DNA of 64,000 nucleotides from Nemertoderma westbladi (Eukaryota > Xenacoelomorpha > Nemertodermatida > Nemertodermatidae): contig JAUCBJ010003149.1 in the NCBI GenBank assembly GCA_032718475.1, positions 27,686-91,685 on the forward strand. The letters run 5' to 3'. The notes under the pieces are model-generated. The model ran no database searches and was not told where the DNA came from. It worked only from the letters and a program-made list of their open reading frames with translations. The first letter of the stretch is position 1, and every line of letters begins with the position of its first letter. Below, one piece after another: positions 1 through 10,595 of the stretch. The position numbers and the translations under genes were made by a program.

Positions 1-59
1 TCAGGCAAATTTCCACATATTGTTTACGTGGTATCCAATGACGCCGTTAAGTATATAGG

Positions 60-113
60 GCCTTGAAATAATTCCCAGGAAGGCGCTCTATAAATTATTA
101 TTATTATTATTAA
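60..113 (+). repeat. CR1/L2-type LINE 3' tail
   Basis: The word GGCGCTCTATAAATTATT followed by more ATT repeats is the typical terminal signature of CR1/L2-like LINEs (a GCGCTNTATAAAT word followed by an ATT microsatellite). A similar tail occurs at 37075-37141 behind a recognisable LINE fragment. The body of the element would lie to the left of the window, so only the tail is seen. Confidence 0.5.
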
Positions 114-853
114 GTAATGTCCCCTTAGTGGACATTACTTAACGCCGTCATGGGTTACCATGTAAACAATAACACCAAATACAATACTAAATGTACAGGC
201 TAATACAATGCTGTAATGACCTCTAAAGTTGTAAAGTGCTAAATAACAACTCGCTGTTAATACTAATGGCGTTGAGTAATGTTACAATTTTGGAATAAAT
301 GTAATTAAATAAAAGTGAGATACATTACGTTCGTCTGTTGATATGTCAATTATTAAAATCATTATATTATTCACAGAATTCAATTGTTCCAGCATGTAAC
401 TTAATATTTATAGCAAATTAAAGGAATAATTAAAGTATAATATAATTGCATAGCAAGTAGTCCAATACTAGATGTAACCAATAATAGTTGGATCAATTAA
501 TCAATCAATTGGACAAGCTAAATTCTACCTAAATTAGTTTCATTAACTCAATGATATAAATTCCGTCAATAATGCCCTTTGCATCCACAATATATTGTAT
601 GGAACACCCATCAACAGAACCTAAATGCCATTATTATAATAACACGGCTTTAGTTAATATTTATTAATTGCAGTGCCACCAGGTTGTTATAACCGAAGTT
701 CTGTTTGTGATAATCTATACGCCCGCAGTGAAAAAAATGGGGAGGAACCATGCACCTCTACTTACATGAAGTTATTCTGCCAAGAGAAATGCGAGTTGTG
801 TTAACAAACTAACGTTGGTGTTTGGATTAGGTATACTGTTTTTCTTCAAGACT

Positions 854-968
854 TATAGTCGTTCTTCTTTTGGTAGATTGTCAGTAAGAATATATAATTA
901 CTGACAATTTTATAGTCGTTCTTCTTTTGGTAGATTGGCAGTAAGAATATATAATTACTGACAATTTT
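854..968. repeat. 57-bp tandem duplication
   Basis: A unit starting TATAGTCGTTCTTCTTTTGG occurs at 854 and again at 911 with one base difference (TGTCAG versus TGGCAG). Each unit ends with a small inverted repeat around AATTACTGACAATTTT. No coding potential. Confidence 0.85.
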
Positions 969-1932
969 ATATTAATGTACACATGTACAGTATATCTTTA
1001 TATTTCATATGTGGTATACAGAAAATTTATATATGTAATAAATTCCTTTTTACTTTACTGGTCTTCGTGTTTAATCACATTTAGTTTAAATAAATTGATC
1101 CGTTATTGTTCGCGCTTTTAGACCTTTAACAGTTTAACATGCTAATTTAAGTGTCTTTATGAGTTGATAATCGCCCGTACTAATTGACATCAGCTGAAGC
1201 CATTCTAGTGCGGCGTATGACCCAGGGGTATGGGAGACTGGATTCTATTGCAGAGAGAAGGGTAGAATACTTTGTATTATTCGATTGATCACTACTATAT
1301 ATCTCCGACAACTATATTTACTTTCAGGGAAATATTAACAGTTCCATTGGGACGTGGCGCTTTAAGTATCACGCAGAGTTATGTCTGACACTAATCACAA
1401 CGAGTGGCAGTGGGATAACGCAAATGGCGCATTCTTTAGGAATGCCTTATTAACCTTCACACTCAACTTCTGTACTAATATTCACACTAACACACACTGA
1501 TTTGTGACTGTCACCAATTTTAGTCATATATAAGGAGGATTGCAACTCACATACGTTGGGGTTATGAAATAGCATTAAATTCATTGAACAACCTTTAGGG
1601 CTCGTTTCAGGACAGTTGTCATTGGTTGTCTGTACGACAGCGGTAGGTCGACCGTACGTAGTAAGAATTTTCTCGGTTTAATTGTTTTTTCTAATTCGCG
1701 CTCGTTCCCTTGCTTTGTAATCATATGGTCGTCTATGAACTTCTTGTAACTCAGGATGCGAGTTTATGAACAAGTCGCCGTATTCCTGATCTTGGCGGAT
1801 GAAGTTTAGGTTTAGGTTTAGGTTTATTTTTTTAATAGCTAATTAAAATTAAAAATTCACTGCATTGAGGTCATTATATTCAGAAATTAATGATTAATGC
1901 TTAGAATACATATACTGTGTAATATTTATTAT

Positions 1933-2990
1933 TTAGCAGACGTCGCGCAGCGGGTAATATTTTCTAATCAACTGCAATAGATCAGAAAATGGATTTTCTT
2001 TGTGTAACATCTTCCACCTAAACTCTGCCAGCTATTGGGCGAAAGTTGACCTCTTGATACCTATGTTTCGCCTTAGAATGTGGAGTTTGGCGTGACGTCA
2101 AAGAGACTCAATCCGTTGGGTCGCACCAGTCTTCCTGTTCACAAAGCGACCCTTTCCTTTACAAATATGGTTAATCGATAAATGTTTATATCGACCACTT
2201 CCGTCTACGGCCCGCCATGGCCATTTCTTGTTAGTAATTCCAACTGACGTCCCACAATAAGCCGCCCATTGATCAGAATGGATTATTAATCCACCCTTAA
2301 CATTGGCTTGAAGAATTGGCCGCAAAGTTCTTGCATTACGTCTCAACACGTTGAACAATCGGATGTCGTTCTTACCATCTGGCCGCTTCCAGACAAGGCC
2401 GAAAATCCATGGTCCGACCACCTGTTTCCCGTAATTGAGTGAAGATGGAGGAACTTTAACTTTATCCCCTAGAAGTTTTCTACCCCTGTTATATTTACGT
2501 TTCCCTCCAAAGTAAGATTCATCAATTTGAACTACTTCTCCAGGTCCACCCATCATTTCAGCATCCTCTTGGTCCTTCTGAAACAATTCCCGCGTGTAAT
2601 TATGCCAATTATGCCAACAAGGCTGTGATTATTGATTTGCCCTATAATTCCTTTTAACATATGGTGAGTTGTTGTAAAGTCAATGGCATTGACGAAAGTG
2701 TACTCAATCCATAGAACTTGACGTATCATAAATTTCGAATTAGAAAACCAGGTACCGTTGCGAGCAGATTCTATATGTTTACCTTTACCTTTACATCTGT
2801 GAATCAAATGTAGACGACTTTTATTCTTTAGTAATGTAACGCGTGTTTGAGCATCACAACCTATTTTAGAACATTGTCGGATTATCTTGTCATCATTGGA
2901 TGGTAAAAGGCCAATTGACTGTGCGTAAAAAATTGCACTTTCCTCACACATTAAGTTCTTACACAATTCCACTATACCCAAATCAGTCAT
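1933..2990 (-). pseudogene. Merlin (IS1016-like) transposase, frameshifted
   Basis: This is a DDE transposase of the Merlin superfamily (ISXO2-like domain), which cuts and pastes its own DNA. The N-terminal part (2990-2553) has a Cys/His-rich start, then RNGTWFSNSK, a segment typical of Merlin. A frameshift near 2590-2600 moves the frame to 2586-2098. There the catalytic region has VVQIDESYFGG (first Asp), IIHSDQWAAY (second Asp) and QRIES (Glu). A TGA directly after IESL and a TAG further on break the C-terminus, yet homologous coding continues to a TAA at 1933-1935. So the catalytic triad survives but the gene carries one frameshift and two nonsense codons. I did not find confident terminal inverted repeats. 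Confident as family, certain as broken unless the assembly is wrong. Confidence 0.82.
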
Positions 2991-3621
2991 TATTTACGTG
3001 TTAGCAATCACAAATTTTAGCTATAGAAATTATATTATTCTAGAAAATTCACTTTCCTTGACATCAAATAAAAAAAAACTAACAAAAAATGAAATTTGTA
3101 TTATTTTTTATTTTTTTGTTCTAGAACAAAAAAATATTTGTTCTAGAACATTTTATTATTTTTTTCAAATGTATTTCATGTTCTAGAACATTAAAAAAAA
3201 AAAGAAATAGCAAAAACTAGCTAGTAATAAAAAAAAATTTTTTTGGGGGGGGGGGGTGTAGCTATAACACACTAGTACCTAAGTACCTTAGCAAAGTAGA
3301 TTAGAGTATATATCTACTGTACAGTATAGTATGTTCCTGCGTTCCAACGTACGATATAATAATATTTATAATATTCCAAATTTTGAGTTGGGTACTACAG
3401 TTCTTTTTCTTGGGTGACCATTTCGATATGGAGAATTGGGTTTGGAATTCCTAACTAATGATGATCATTAGTTATTGATCATTAGTTAGGCTATGATTAC
3501 ACACATTTAGTGTTTTCTTGGAATAGTAGAGTGAGTGCTACTAGTAGAGTGAGTGGCTAGTGAGTTTCCTGGTCTCTGCATTTCTCTCAAGGTGTCAAAA
3601 TCCATAAATCACATTTTTATG
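2991..3621. other. Non-coding stretch with palindromes and poly-G
   Basis: No gene seen. It holds several GTTCTAGAAC palindromes between about 3115 and 3195 within A/T runs, a G run near 3244-3256, and an inverted repeat around 3448-3490 whose arms are CCTAACTAATGA and TCATTAGTTAGG. It separates the Merlin pseudogene from the large unrecognised minus-strand coding region. Confidence 0.6.
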
Positions 3622-4440
3622 TTAAGAGGGACCCCTAGACACCAAACATCCGTTATAGGAATTCAGGTTATTGGGATTAATATTCCTAAGATACTTGCGA
3701 ACATATTTAGTTGAAATATTCTCGCCAAAACGCTTCATCAGTTCGTAACTGGGAATGCGAGATTTTTGTTCGACGGATGCAAAGAGGTATGGGTGAAATG
3801 CATAGACTCCTTCATATGCACGTCCTGGATAGTATCGGTGATGTGATTCGCAATGGAGATCCGCGTTAGCTTCCCAAGCTCTGATGTAATGCAGGGTAAC
3901 TATTTCGTCTACGCTCTCCAGATCTCGGTTGAAAGGGCAATCGAAACTTGCGTGTCCTTTGAACTGACAATGGTGACATTGAGTCATAAATTGAGGACAG
4001 ACGGCGAAGATGTATAGATTGTTGAGTCTACAATATGCACAATAAATCTCCATAATATATTGATCTTTAAAGTAGGAGCAGAGTTTGTTGGAGTCTAAGG
4101 GGGTAAAGTGGTCATGTGATGCACATAATCGGCAACGTTTCCTAGAAATATAACTGGCATGTCGATAATCATATGCCGTGAGACGTTGTGGACCTTGGTA
4201 CCATACCAACACGTAATCGTTATCACTACTCCTGGGTGTTGCGGGTTGAATTTCTTCGGATTCTAAGCAAATTGGTTCTTCTTCAACTTGCAGAGTTTCT
4301 ACGGATGTAACCGTTTTCTCTAGGAAACCCACCGTTTGAACTTCCACAATAGAGTATCCTGTAGGGATTTTGGGCCTTTCCACAACAGATGAATGTAGGT
4401 TGTTTATGCAAACGTCCTTGAAAATGGCAAATCCAGCCAC
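3622..4440 (-). CDS. Unrecognised 272-aa Cys/His-rich protein
   Basis: The ORF has clustered Cys/His pairs typical of zinc knuckles: CRLCASHDH, then CAYCRLNN, then CHHCQFKGHASFDCPF near residues 155-170. Its last 60 residues contain Tyr-rich sequence (HRYYPGRAYEGVYAFHPY). It is probably the C-terminal part of the same gene as the 680-aa ORF, reached through the shifted frame in between. Zinc knuckles at the C-terminus of a long non-enzymatic protein fit a nucleic-acid-binding, gag-like role. I cannot assign a family. The start ATG at 4440 may not be the true start. Confidence 0.45.
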   Translation of the reverse strand: MAGFAIFKDVCINNLHSSVVERPKIPTGYSIVEVQTVGFLEKTVTSVETLQVEEEPICLESEEIQPATPRSSDNDYVLVWYQGPQRLTAYDYRHASYISRKRCRLCASHDHFTPLDSNKLCSYFKDQYIMEIYCAYCRLNNLYIFAVCPQFMTQCHHCQFKGHASFDCPFNRDLESVDEIVTLHYIRAWEANADLHCESHHRYYPGRAYEGVYAFHPYLFASVEQKSRIPSYELMKRFGENISTKYVRKYLRNINPNNLNSYNGCLVSRGPS

Positions 4441-4672
4441 TATCTAATTTCTCAGCGGCGGAATCTCTCAAGCTAAGTTTGGTTAATGCGCGGTCTTTGA
4501 ACTGACTATCAACATTACGGAACGGAGTCAGAAAGCGCCTAAAGCATTCGAATCGGATGGATTTATTGTGTTCATCTAGTTTAGCGAGTTTAGTTCCAAG
4601 CACCAGTGGGTGGGCACGTATGGTTTGGCTGCACACATCGGCTATCCAATATCCATCCGGAAAGTGCAGCAT
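4283..4672 (-). pseudogene. Shifted-frame continuation of the 680-aa ORF
   Basis: This frame overlaps the end of the 680-aa ORF by 83 bases. From about 4672 to 4450 it reads like ordinary protein (LVLGTKLAKLDEHNKSIRF). Its later part, below about 4440, looks like noise, and there the third frame takes over. Going from the 680-aa frame to this one and then to the 272-aa frame needs a +1 step each time. That suggests two small indels in one ancestral gene, or less likely overlapping genes. No slippery site is obvious. Confidence 0.35.
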
Positions 4673-6632
4673 TCTCGAATATGGTATATATAGCTAATGA
4701 GGGACGGAGGGGTACACTCATAAAGCTATAGACAACTCCAGGTGCTGTTAACTGTCCATCAAAATATAATCGCGAATAATGGTCAATATAAACTCGTTGA
4801 TAGATAACGGGATCCCCAACTTTGAAATTCCATCCGTATTCTTGGAAGGCCAGATGCCCGATGGAAGTCCTTTGTACTTTGTTAATTCCACTTGGTGTAT
4901 TAGTATACAGGGTCCAGAAAAAACCTCGACCTTCTGCCCAAGGCAGTTGGAACAATTGGGTGTCTACGAAAGGGTATGGGATGGTTTCCATATTTCTAAA
5001 ATCGTTCTGGAGATCTCCATAAATAGCTGAACCCATCTTAATGATTCTTTCGTCAAATAGCATTTCGAGGACTGGTTGGGGCAGCATAAATCCATCTATA
5101 CCCATTGCCGATTTGCATTCTGTATTGATTACATACTGTTGCGCGAGCTCGAATTGTCCATGTCTGAGTCTCTTTTGCATATCTGTAAGGGTTTCAAAAG
5201 AGTAGTCGATCACGTCGGAACAGGCCTGAGTAAAAACATGGGTAGAACCAGCTAATCCTTGCATGTGAATCATTCGTATAGTTCCTAGTTCTCCAATATG
5301 AATACTACCTTCATTATCGTAGATAACCACTCTGTACATTTTGATAATGTTACGAGTTTCGTTCCACTCCTTTGTGGCCTTTTCTATAGTCATACCCACA
5401 GGATGCCATAATGTCGCTCGATCACTGGCGTTAGGTAAATCACGATATTTTAAATAATGGGTAGCATGTGTGGCTTCATCTCCATATCTCTGTATCCTTT
5501 CTTCTTCAAACAATACAACAAGATTCCAATGGACTAGTCGAGTTTTAATAAATCCATCGAGGTTATATGGAGGTATTACATCATTTTCTATTCTTGAGAC
5601 GTTATAAGGTTTTCTAAATGAGTTTGCTTTAGCTAATTGTTCCAAATGATTTTGTAGTTGTTCAAGTTCAATAAGGTCTACGGGATTTATTAATGGTAGA
5701 AACTTTAAACTATGTGTAGGATCTTCGGCTTTCACCATATAATATTGAGCTAAGTGGACATAGTAGGGGTGGTCTTTGATCCCGTACAATGAGTTCTGTA
5801 AAGGTCTAGCGCATATGTTAACCTTGTGTACCATGCGACGGACAAGGTCTGCTCGATTGTCCGGAGGTTCAATGAGTATACCGTCGACACGAGCAGCTTC
5901 AATCGGTTGTAACATGGGAGCATCAGTGATAAGATCTCGAGATCTTAAGTTGATATCAACCGGTTGAGGTTGTGCTGTCGTGAAGAGTTTATCTCCGAAC
6001 TGAGGAACCATTGAAGGATGAATGATGGTTTTAGAGTAGAGATCAGTCATAAGTATCTGAGCTTCAGGTTGAGCTAAAGCTGCTTCTTCTCTCTCATCCA
6101 TTTCGATATGTTTCTCCTCTAGCTGATTCTCCTCTGCTTGTCTTTGAAACCATTCGCCCAAGAACTCTTGTAACAAATATGTAAGTCCAAGTTCAATATC
6201 TCCCTCCAGATGTTCCATTTCTCGATCGAACTGAGGTAAAGCTAATTCTTTTACCGCTTGTACTTGTTGATGTAATCTACGTTTGTCTAAACAATCATGG
6301 GTTCCTTTTCCGATCTTTTGCCGAATTGCGTCCAGTGCGTTCCATATGACACTTTCCTCCACCTCGGTGACAGGTTGTATCGGAGTCAAGCAGGGACGAT
6401 TATACAGGTTGAATGGAGAGAGTAGATGTCCGCATCCCAATCCGGCTAGGTAGGAAGGGCGAATATCCAAGGAGCCCACAACCGGAGTGCCACCAACCAA
6501 TTGTTCGGGTAGCACCAGATCTTTGAACAAAGAGTACAACTCAGGAGGATCTGTCATACTGTTAGGGTCGAGAGTCTGTGGTCGGACCGGGGAATAAGGA
6601 GGTCTGACTGAGTATTCCGGCACTCTGATCAT
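4590..6632 (-). CDS. Unrecognised 680-aa protein
   Basis: A long uninterrupted ORF starting at an ATG at 6632. I do not recognise the family. The N-terminal 80 residues are Pro-rich (PEYSVRPPYSPVRPQ). The middle is charged and probably helical, with a Glu-rich stretch near residues 165-185 (EEKHIEMDEREEAALAQPE). The C-terminal third is rich in aromatic residues and looks globular. There are no transmembrane segments, no signal peptide and no recognisable polymerase, protease or integrase motif. Coding-like sequence seems to continue past the stop in two further frames (4283-4672, then 3622-4440), which ends in a Cys/His-rich segment. A long structural-looking region followed by Cys/His clusters is compatible with a retroelement gag-like product, but that is inference. 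No pol lies next to it. Confidence 0.5.
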   Translation of the reverse strand: MIRVPEYSVRPPYSPVRPQTLDPNSMTDPPELYSLFKDLVLPEQLVGGTPVVGSLDIRPSYLAGLGCGHLLSPFNLYNRPCLTPIQPVTEVEESVIWNALDAIRQKIGKGTHDCLDKRRLHQQVQAVKELALPQFDREMEHLEGDIELGLTYLLQEFLGEWFQRQAEENQLEEKHIEMDEREEAALAQPEAQILMTDLYSKTIIHPSMVPQFGDKLFTTAQPQPVDINLRSRDLITDAPMLQPIEAARVDGILIEPPDNRADLVRRMVHKVNICARPLQNSLYGIKDHPYYVHLAQYYMVKAEDPTHSLKFLPLINPVDLIELEQLQNHLEQLAKANSFRKPYNVSRIENDVIPPYNLDGFIKTRLVHWNLVVLFEEERIQRYGDEATHATHYLKYRDLPNASDRATLWHPVGMTIEKATKEWNETRNIIKMYRVVIYDNEGSIHIGELGTIRMIHMQGLAGSTHVFTQACSDVIDYSFETLTDMQKRLRHGQFELAQQYVINTECKSAMGIDGFMLPQPVLEMLFDERIIKMGSAIYGDLQNDFRNMETIPYPFVDTQLFQLPWAEGRGFFWTLYTNTPSGINKVQRTSIGHLAFQEYGWNFKVGDPVIYQRVYIDHYSRLYFDGQLTAPGVVYSFMSVPLRPSLAIYTIFENAALSGWILDSRCVQPNHTCPPTGAWN

Positions 6633-8367
6633 AGGTTTACTTAAAGATCATTTAAGTCGAGAGAGCGTGGGTGGCACGTCGAACAGGTTTCGTTCAAAAC
6701 TCCCGTAAGTATAGCAAGTGAAACTATGTTTAGCGCAACGTCTCCTCTCCACGCGTGTTTATGGCATTCCGTTTGTTGATTGTGACAGGATTTGTGAGAT
6801 CCCGACCGGGTTAGATTTGTACGCATCACCGTTCTGCTGGGCAGTTGTACTGGGTTTGGCCGAAGGCCATCGGGGAAAAAACAATAGAGTTTTGATTCTC
6901 AATGTTTATACTCCAAGCAATAATAGCACAATCGGTAAATCAGTGATATCACCTTAAATCGGTAACAGCAGAAAATACACAGTAATATATGATGTTGGTG
7001 GCGGTGACGGTCATAAACTATGACCGGTCTGCAACTGAGTAACTAATGAACTGACCGGTAAATCAGTAGTGCAGAATAATATATATGATTAATACACACG
7101 GATATTGATTTCACCTCTTATTGTACTTGGCCCTCTGTACCCAATGGATGCTTTCCTATCTATAATCACGTGCTTCCCTCCCTGCTATTGGCTAATATAC
7201 TAATTGTCACTTTGGCACACCCTGTGAGTGCTCCCCCCCCCCTGCTGCTAGCCTCTACTAGCTGTATTCCCTCCGAGGTGGTTTGACCTCTCACCTCTCT
7301 CTGTGGCTTTAGGGCTTGTGTCGCCCCCCCCCCCCCCAATGTTGGTTATGAGGCGAGATTAATATTGGTAATCTCGCATCCCCAACTTATTGGTAAAATC
7401 CCACTGGTCCCATTTTCTGATGGGTAATGAAGTGGAATTAAATCCGCTTACACTCCCCCCATGCTATCTTCCCGGTGAGAAGATAGCATCAACCTTAAGT
7501 GCGCTTCAATTCCACTAGAACCCAATCTAATATCGGGTGTGGTGTGGAGTGTCGGCGGGTGTGGTGTCGGCTTTCCTGACCACCCCCCCCCCCCCCTGGG
7601 TATGTTATTACTACCCTTTCTTGGTGCAATCGCGAGCTATGTTGCACCAAGGTATCTGGTGTCTCTGTTTGAGACAATTGTGCTCTCTCATCACACAATT
7701 TTCTACGTCCTCACTCTAATCTCTACTCACTCTCGGACCTCTCTGTCCCTTACTCTCTCTCTAACGGACCTCGTTGTCCCTTACACTCTCTATCACGGAC
7801 CTCGTTGTCCCTTACTCTCTCTCTCTGCTCGCTCTCCACACTTGAATTGCACTCCTCTCACTTCTACACATGTCAACACCTCCTCTCCATACTTCCCCTG
7901 ATTCCCCATTTTCGTTTCCATTCTTTATGCACTTATTGGGTCCCACACATGTGTGCATCATGTTAGTGGGATCTGTCTAAGTCTCGTCCTGCCGTTCTAG
8001 TCAATTAGTCCCCTAACTTTATTTTATTTTTTTTTATCCCCCTGTCTGTGCTATCATCCTATCTACCTTCCTACTTCTTTCTTACTATGTGCCCTACTAC
8101 TACTATGCTATGCCTACATACCCTTTACTTTCTTACTACGTGGCACTCTCGGTGCCCACAACCCCTCTGCTACTACTTCTATGGTATACCTACATACCAT
8201 ACCCTCTACTCTCTTACTACGTGGCGCTTTCGGTGCCCACAACCCCTCTGCTACTACTTCTATGGTATGCCTATATACCCTACTACTTAGTACTACATAC
8301 TTACTGTCTACTACTATTACTTTCTACTATCTTACTACTTATTTATTATTTTTCTTTATTATTTATT
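6633..8367. other. Non-coding, pyrimidine-rich, hairpin-bearing stretch
   Basis: No gene seen; the ORFs here are low-complexity. It contains C runs (about 7220, 7326 and 7581) and three clear hairpins: GCGAGATTA/TAATCTCGC near 7351-7376, ATGCTATCTT/AAGATAGCAT near 7460-7488, and CTTGGTGCAA/TTGCACCAAG near 7620-7651. There are CT-rich repeats of a GGACCTCGTTGTCCCTTAC word between 7736 and 7830. It lies between the unknown minus-strand genes and the BEL/Pao-like fragment, so it could be regulatory or LTR sequence. I found no matching second LTR. Confidence 0.45.
8122..8283. repeat. Tandem duplication of about 83 bp
   Basis: Two neighbouring units share TTACTACGTGGC, CGGTGCCCACAACCCCTCTG and CTACTACTTCTATGGTAT, starting near 8131 and 8214. 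They create repetitive short ORFs that I do not regard as genes. Confidence 0.75.
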
Positions 8368-8833
8368 TTATATTTTGTGTGGGAAGGGCGTCTCGCCCTC
8401 ATTCCCACACCTCTCAGTCCAACATATTGGACGACTAAACTCTAAGGGATTCCTCGATCTTCCATCGATTGTTCCAGCAGGCACTCTCCACTGCCCCCCT
8501 GTAGGTCCTCTTGTCCTTCGCCCCACTCTCCTTGTCAATTCCAACTCTCTAGGAATTGATTCTCCCTCCTCCACCACCCTAAAATCGGGTCTTTCGGTCG
8601 CCTTCTTGATTTCCTCATGGTCCCCTGGCAGCAAAATGCCACCCTTCATCTTGTCTTCACCTGGCGGTAGAATGAAAATAAATCGAAAGAATAGATAAAA
8701 CAGAATGGATAATAGTAATCCTATCCCTTTCCACCCTGTCTTCTTATTTGACCTCCCCTTTTTCGGTATGCCTCTCAACCGGACCAGCATCTCCTCCGTA
8801 CACTTCTCCGGACATCTCGCCGTCCACTCTTCT
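8368..8833 (-). pseudogene. BEL/Pao-like fragment, membrane-anchor part
   Basis: The minus-strand frame contains one strong hydrophobic segment (IGLLLSILFYLFFRFIFIL) after a basic stretch, then a charged tail. The frame upstream of the first ATG stays open to the target-site duplication of the inserted LINE at 8834-8845. On the far side of that LINE the same frame connects to the A17-like segment at 12592-13140. I therefore regard both as one element split by the LINE. The transmembrane segment so close to an A17 region suggests an internally deleted element, or an env-like 3' end. Assignment is tentative. Confidence 0.4.
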
Positions 8834-8880
8834 CCATCCTCATACTACTAGTATCAGCATACAGCATTGCAGCTGCATTT

Positions 8881-9219
8881 TTAAGAATGCTGTGCCGGTT
8901 TGTCGACAAAATTGCGCCTCCACAACTCCCTATCACCCATGATATTTGCTAGAACATCCGCATCTTCAAGACCAGTGTCCTTTAAGATGCGTCTCAAGAA
9001 AGTCATGGGCTGTCCACCATGCTTATTCACTCCATGAGGCTGCCAAAGTACAAGATTATGCACTGGCTGGTCCTCACGGCGAAAGCAATGTCCTGCAAAG
9101 TGAAGGCGATTTTGTTCTAGTGTCAAGCTTGGGGGAACCAATGAGACACCTCCAATGTTATATAGTGTCTGGTTGGAGATGTGTGCATTGTACTTGACAC
9201 AATGACCCCGGCGTAGCAT
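8881..9219 (-). pseudogene. LINE family 1, C-terminal domain
   Basis: This frame continues the reverse-transcriptase ORF after a break near 9220-9260. It shows the conserved tail of these LINEs: LRFAGHCFRRED-type sequence (here NRLHFAGHCFRREDQPVHN), followed by LVLWQPHGVNKHGGQPMTF. Family 2 at 43.5 kb has the equivalent SGHCWR and LLLWQP segment. The function is probably RNA binding or template recognition, but that is not established. Confidence 0.75.
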
Positions 9220-9260
9220 TCTTGTGAATGTGCCATCCAGATATTTGGTGTCCTCAGCAG

Positions 9261-10595
9261 TTAGAGCCCACCATAGAGGAGTACTGGAACTACTGTTGCT
9301 CTAAATAATCGGACCTTAAGTTTCCGATTAATTCTCGGTGACTTACAAATCCTGGAAAGCCTATTCAAGGCTGCCCATGCCTTTCCCTTACGTATTCGAA
9401 GGTCCTCACCTGACTTCCGGATCCATGATCCCAGGTAACAGAAGTCATCCACATGCTCTAGCATACCATCCTTTGAGCTTATGCTCATCCGATCACAGAC
9501 TTGCTGAGAACTTTCAAAGTTAACAGTCAAAATTTTGGTCTTTCTGGAGTTAATAAAAAGACCAACACTAGAAGCAGCATGTTCTAATGAGCTGAGGAGC
9601 CGTTGGGCTCCCTCTAGTGATTCTGAGAGTACTCCTAAGTCATCAGCAAAGTCTAGATCAGTTAGGTACTTGGCAAGATTTCCTCGACTTCTGGAGTCAG
9701 TAAGTGGAGTTATCATCACCCCATCATCATTATGATGATCTAAGGACATGCGTAGAACATAGTCAACCACAATTATGAACAAGAATGGTGCAAGTGTGTC
9801 TCCCTGGAGGACGCCCCATAACACTTCAAATGGTTCTGTCTCACCATCAACAGTAGACACAAATGTTGTCGAACCATCATATACTGATCTGATTGCTGCA
9901 ATAATTTCATCAGGAATCCCATATAATGAAAGTATGCTGAACATACGTGAGCGGGAGACTGAATCAAATGCCTTGAAGAAGTCAACAAAGATAACAGCCA
10001 GATGCCTGACTTTCTTTTTTGATAACTCTTCAATTATCCTTCTAAGTGCCAAAATGGGTTCCATGGTCCCACGACCTTTACGGAACCCATTCTGATTTCC
10101 ACGGAGCAGTCTCACAATGGGATCCCTGATGCGATTTAATAGAATTCTATTGTATAGCTTTGCAGCAATCGAGATCAATGAGATTCCCCGAAAAGAACCA
10201 TAGAGTGTTAGGTTGCCATTCTTGGGAACTGGCACCAACTTATTCGTTTTCATTTCTTGTGGGACTCTTGTTGTTCGGTACATGTCTACTATGATGGGAT
10301 ATATGAGCTTTAAACACTCAGGTATTTTAAAGACCTCAGGGGGAACACCATCTACTCCACTGGCATGATTGGTCTTAATGCTCTTTGCAGCAGCCTTCAC
10401 TTCTGCAAAGGAGATATCACCAATGGGAATATCTGGGAGTACAGACTCAGACACTTTTACTTCTATAAAGTTATCAGGCAATACCCTGTCATTATTGAGG
10501 AGCTTTTCAAAGTGGGCCTTCCAACCATTGAGGCGATCGGCTGGTGATTCAGCCTTAACCTTGGTGGTTGGTTGGCTTTTCCGCCCAGTAAGCAA
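9261..10595 (-). pseudogene. LINE family 1, reverse transcriptase
   Basis: The RT domain copies the element's RNA at a nicked target. Visible motifs in order: ASGVDGVPPEVF, the QNGFRKGR region, VIFVDFFKAFDSV (the usual Lys after VDF is Phe here), GVLQGDTLAPFLF and the catalytic DFADD. The thumb-like part runs on to VPVLLYG. The ORF overlaps the endonuclease ORF in another frame at 10463-10595, which shows a frameshift between the two domains. The 444-aa length covers the complete RT domain. Confidence 0.85.

Larger units (their letters stand above)
1..1932. other. Gene-poor AT-rich stretch
   Basis: I see no convincing gene here. It contains a LINE-type 3' tail near the left edge (60-113), an imperfect hairpin at about 113-141 with 11-base arms AAGTAATGTCC/GGACATTACTT, and a 57-bp tandem duplication (854-968). 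There is also a short run of three to four TTTAGG-like hexamers near 1804-1828. The rest is AT-rich sequence without an open frame worth calling. Confidence 0.6.

Noticed and set aside
1804-1828. TTTAGG hexamers as telomeric sequence
   Set aside because: Only three to four units within unrelated sequence; too short to mean an interstitial telomere.
7537-8445. Several plus-strand ORFs of 60-120 aa
   Set aside because: Pyrimidine-rich low-complexity sequence and tandem duplications; no domain and mutually overlapping frames.
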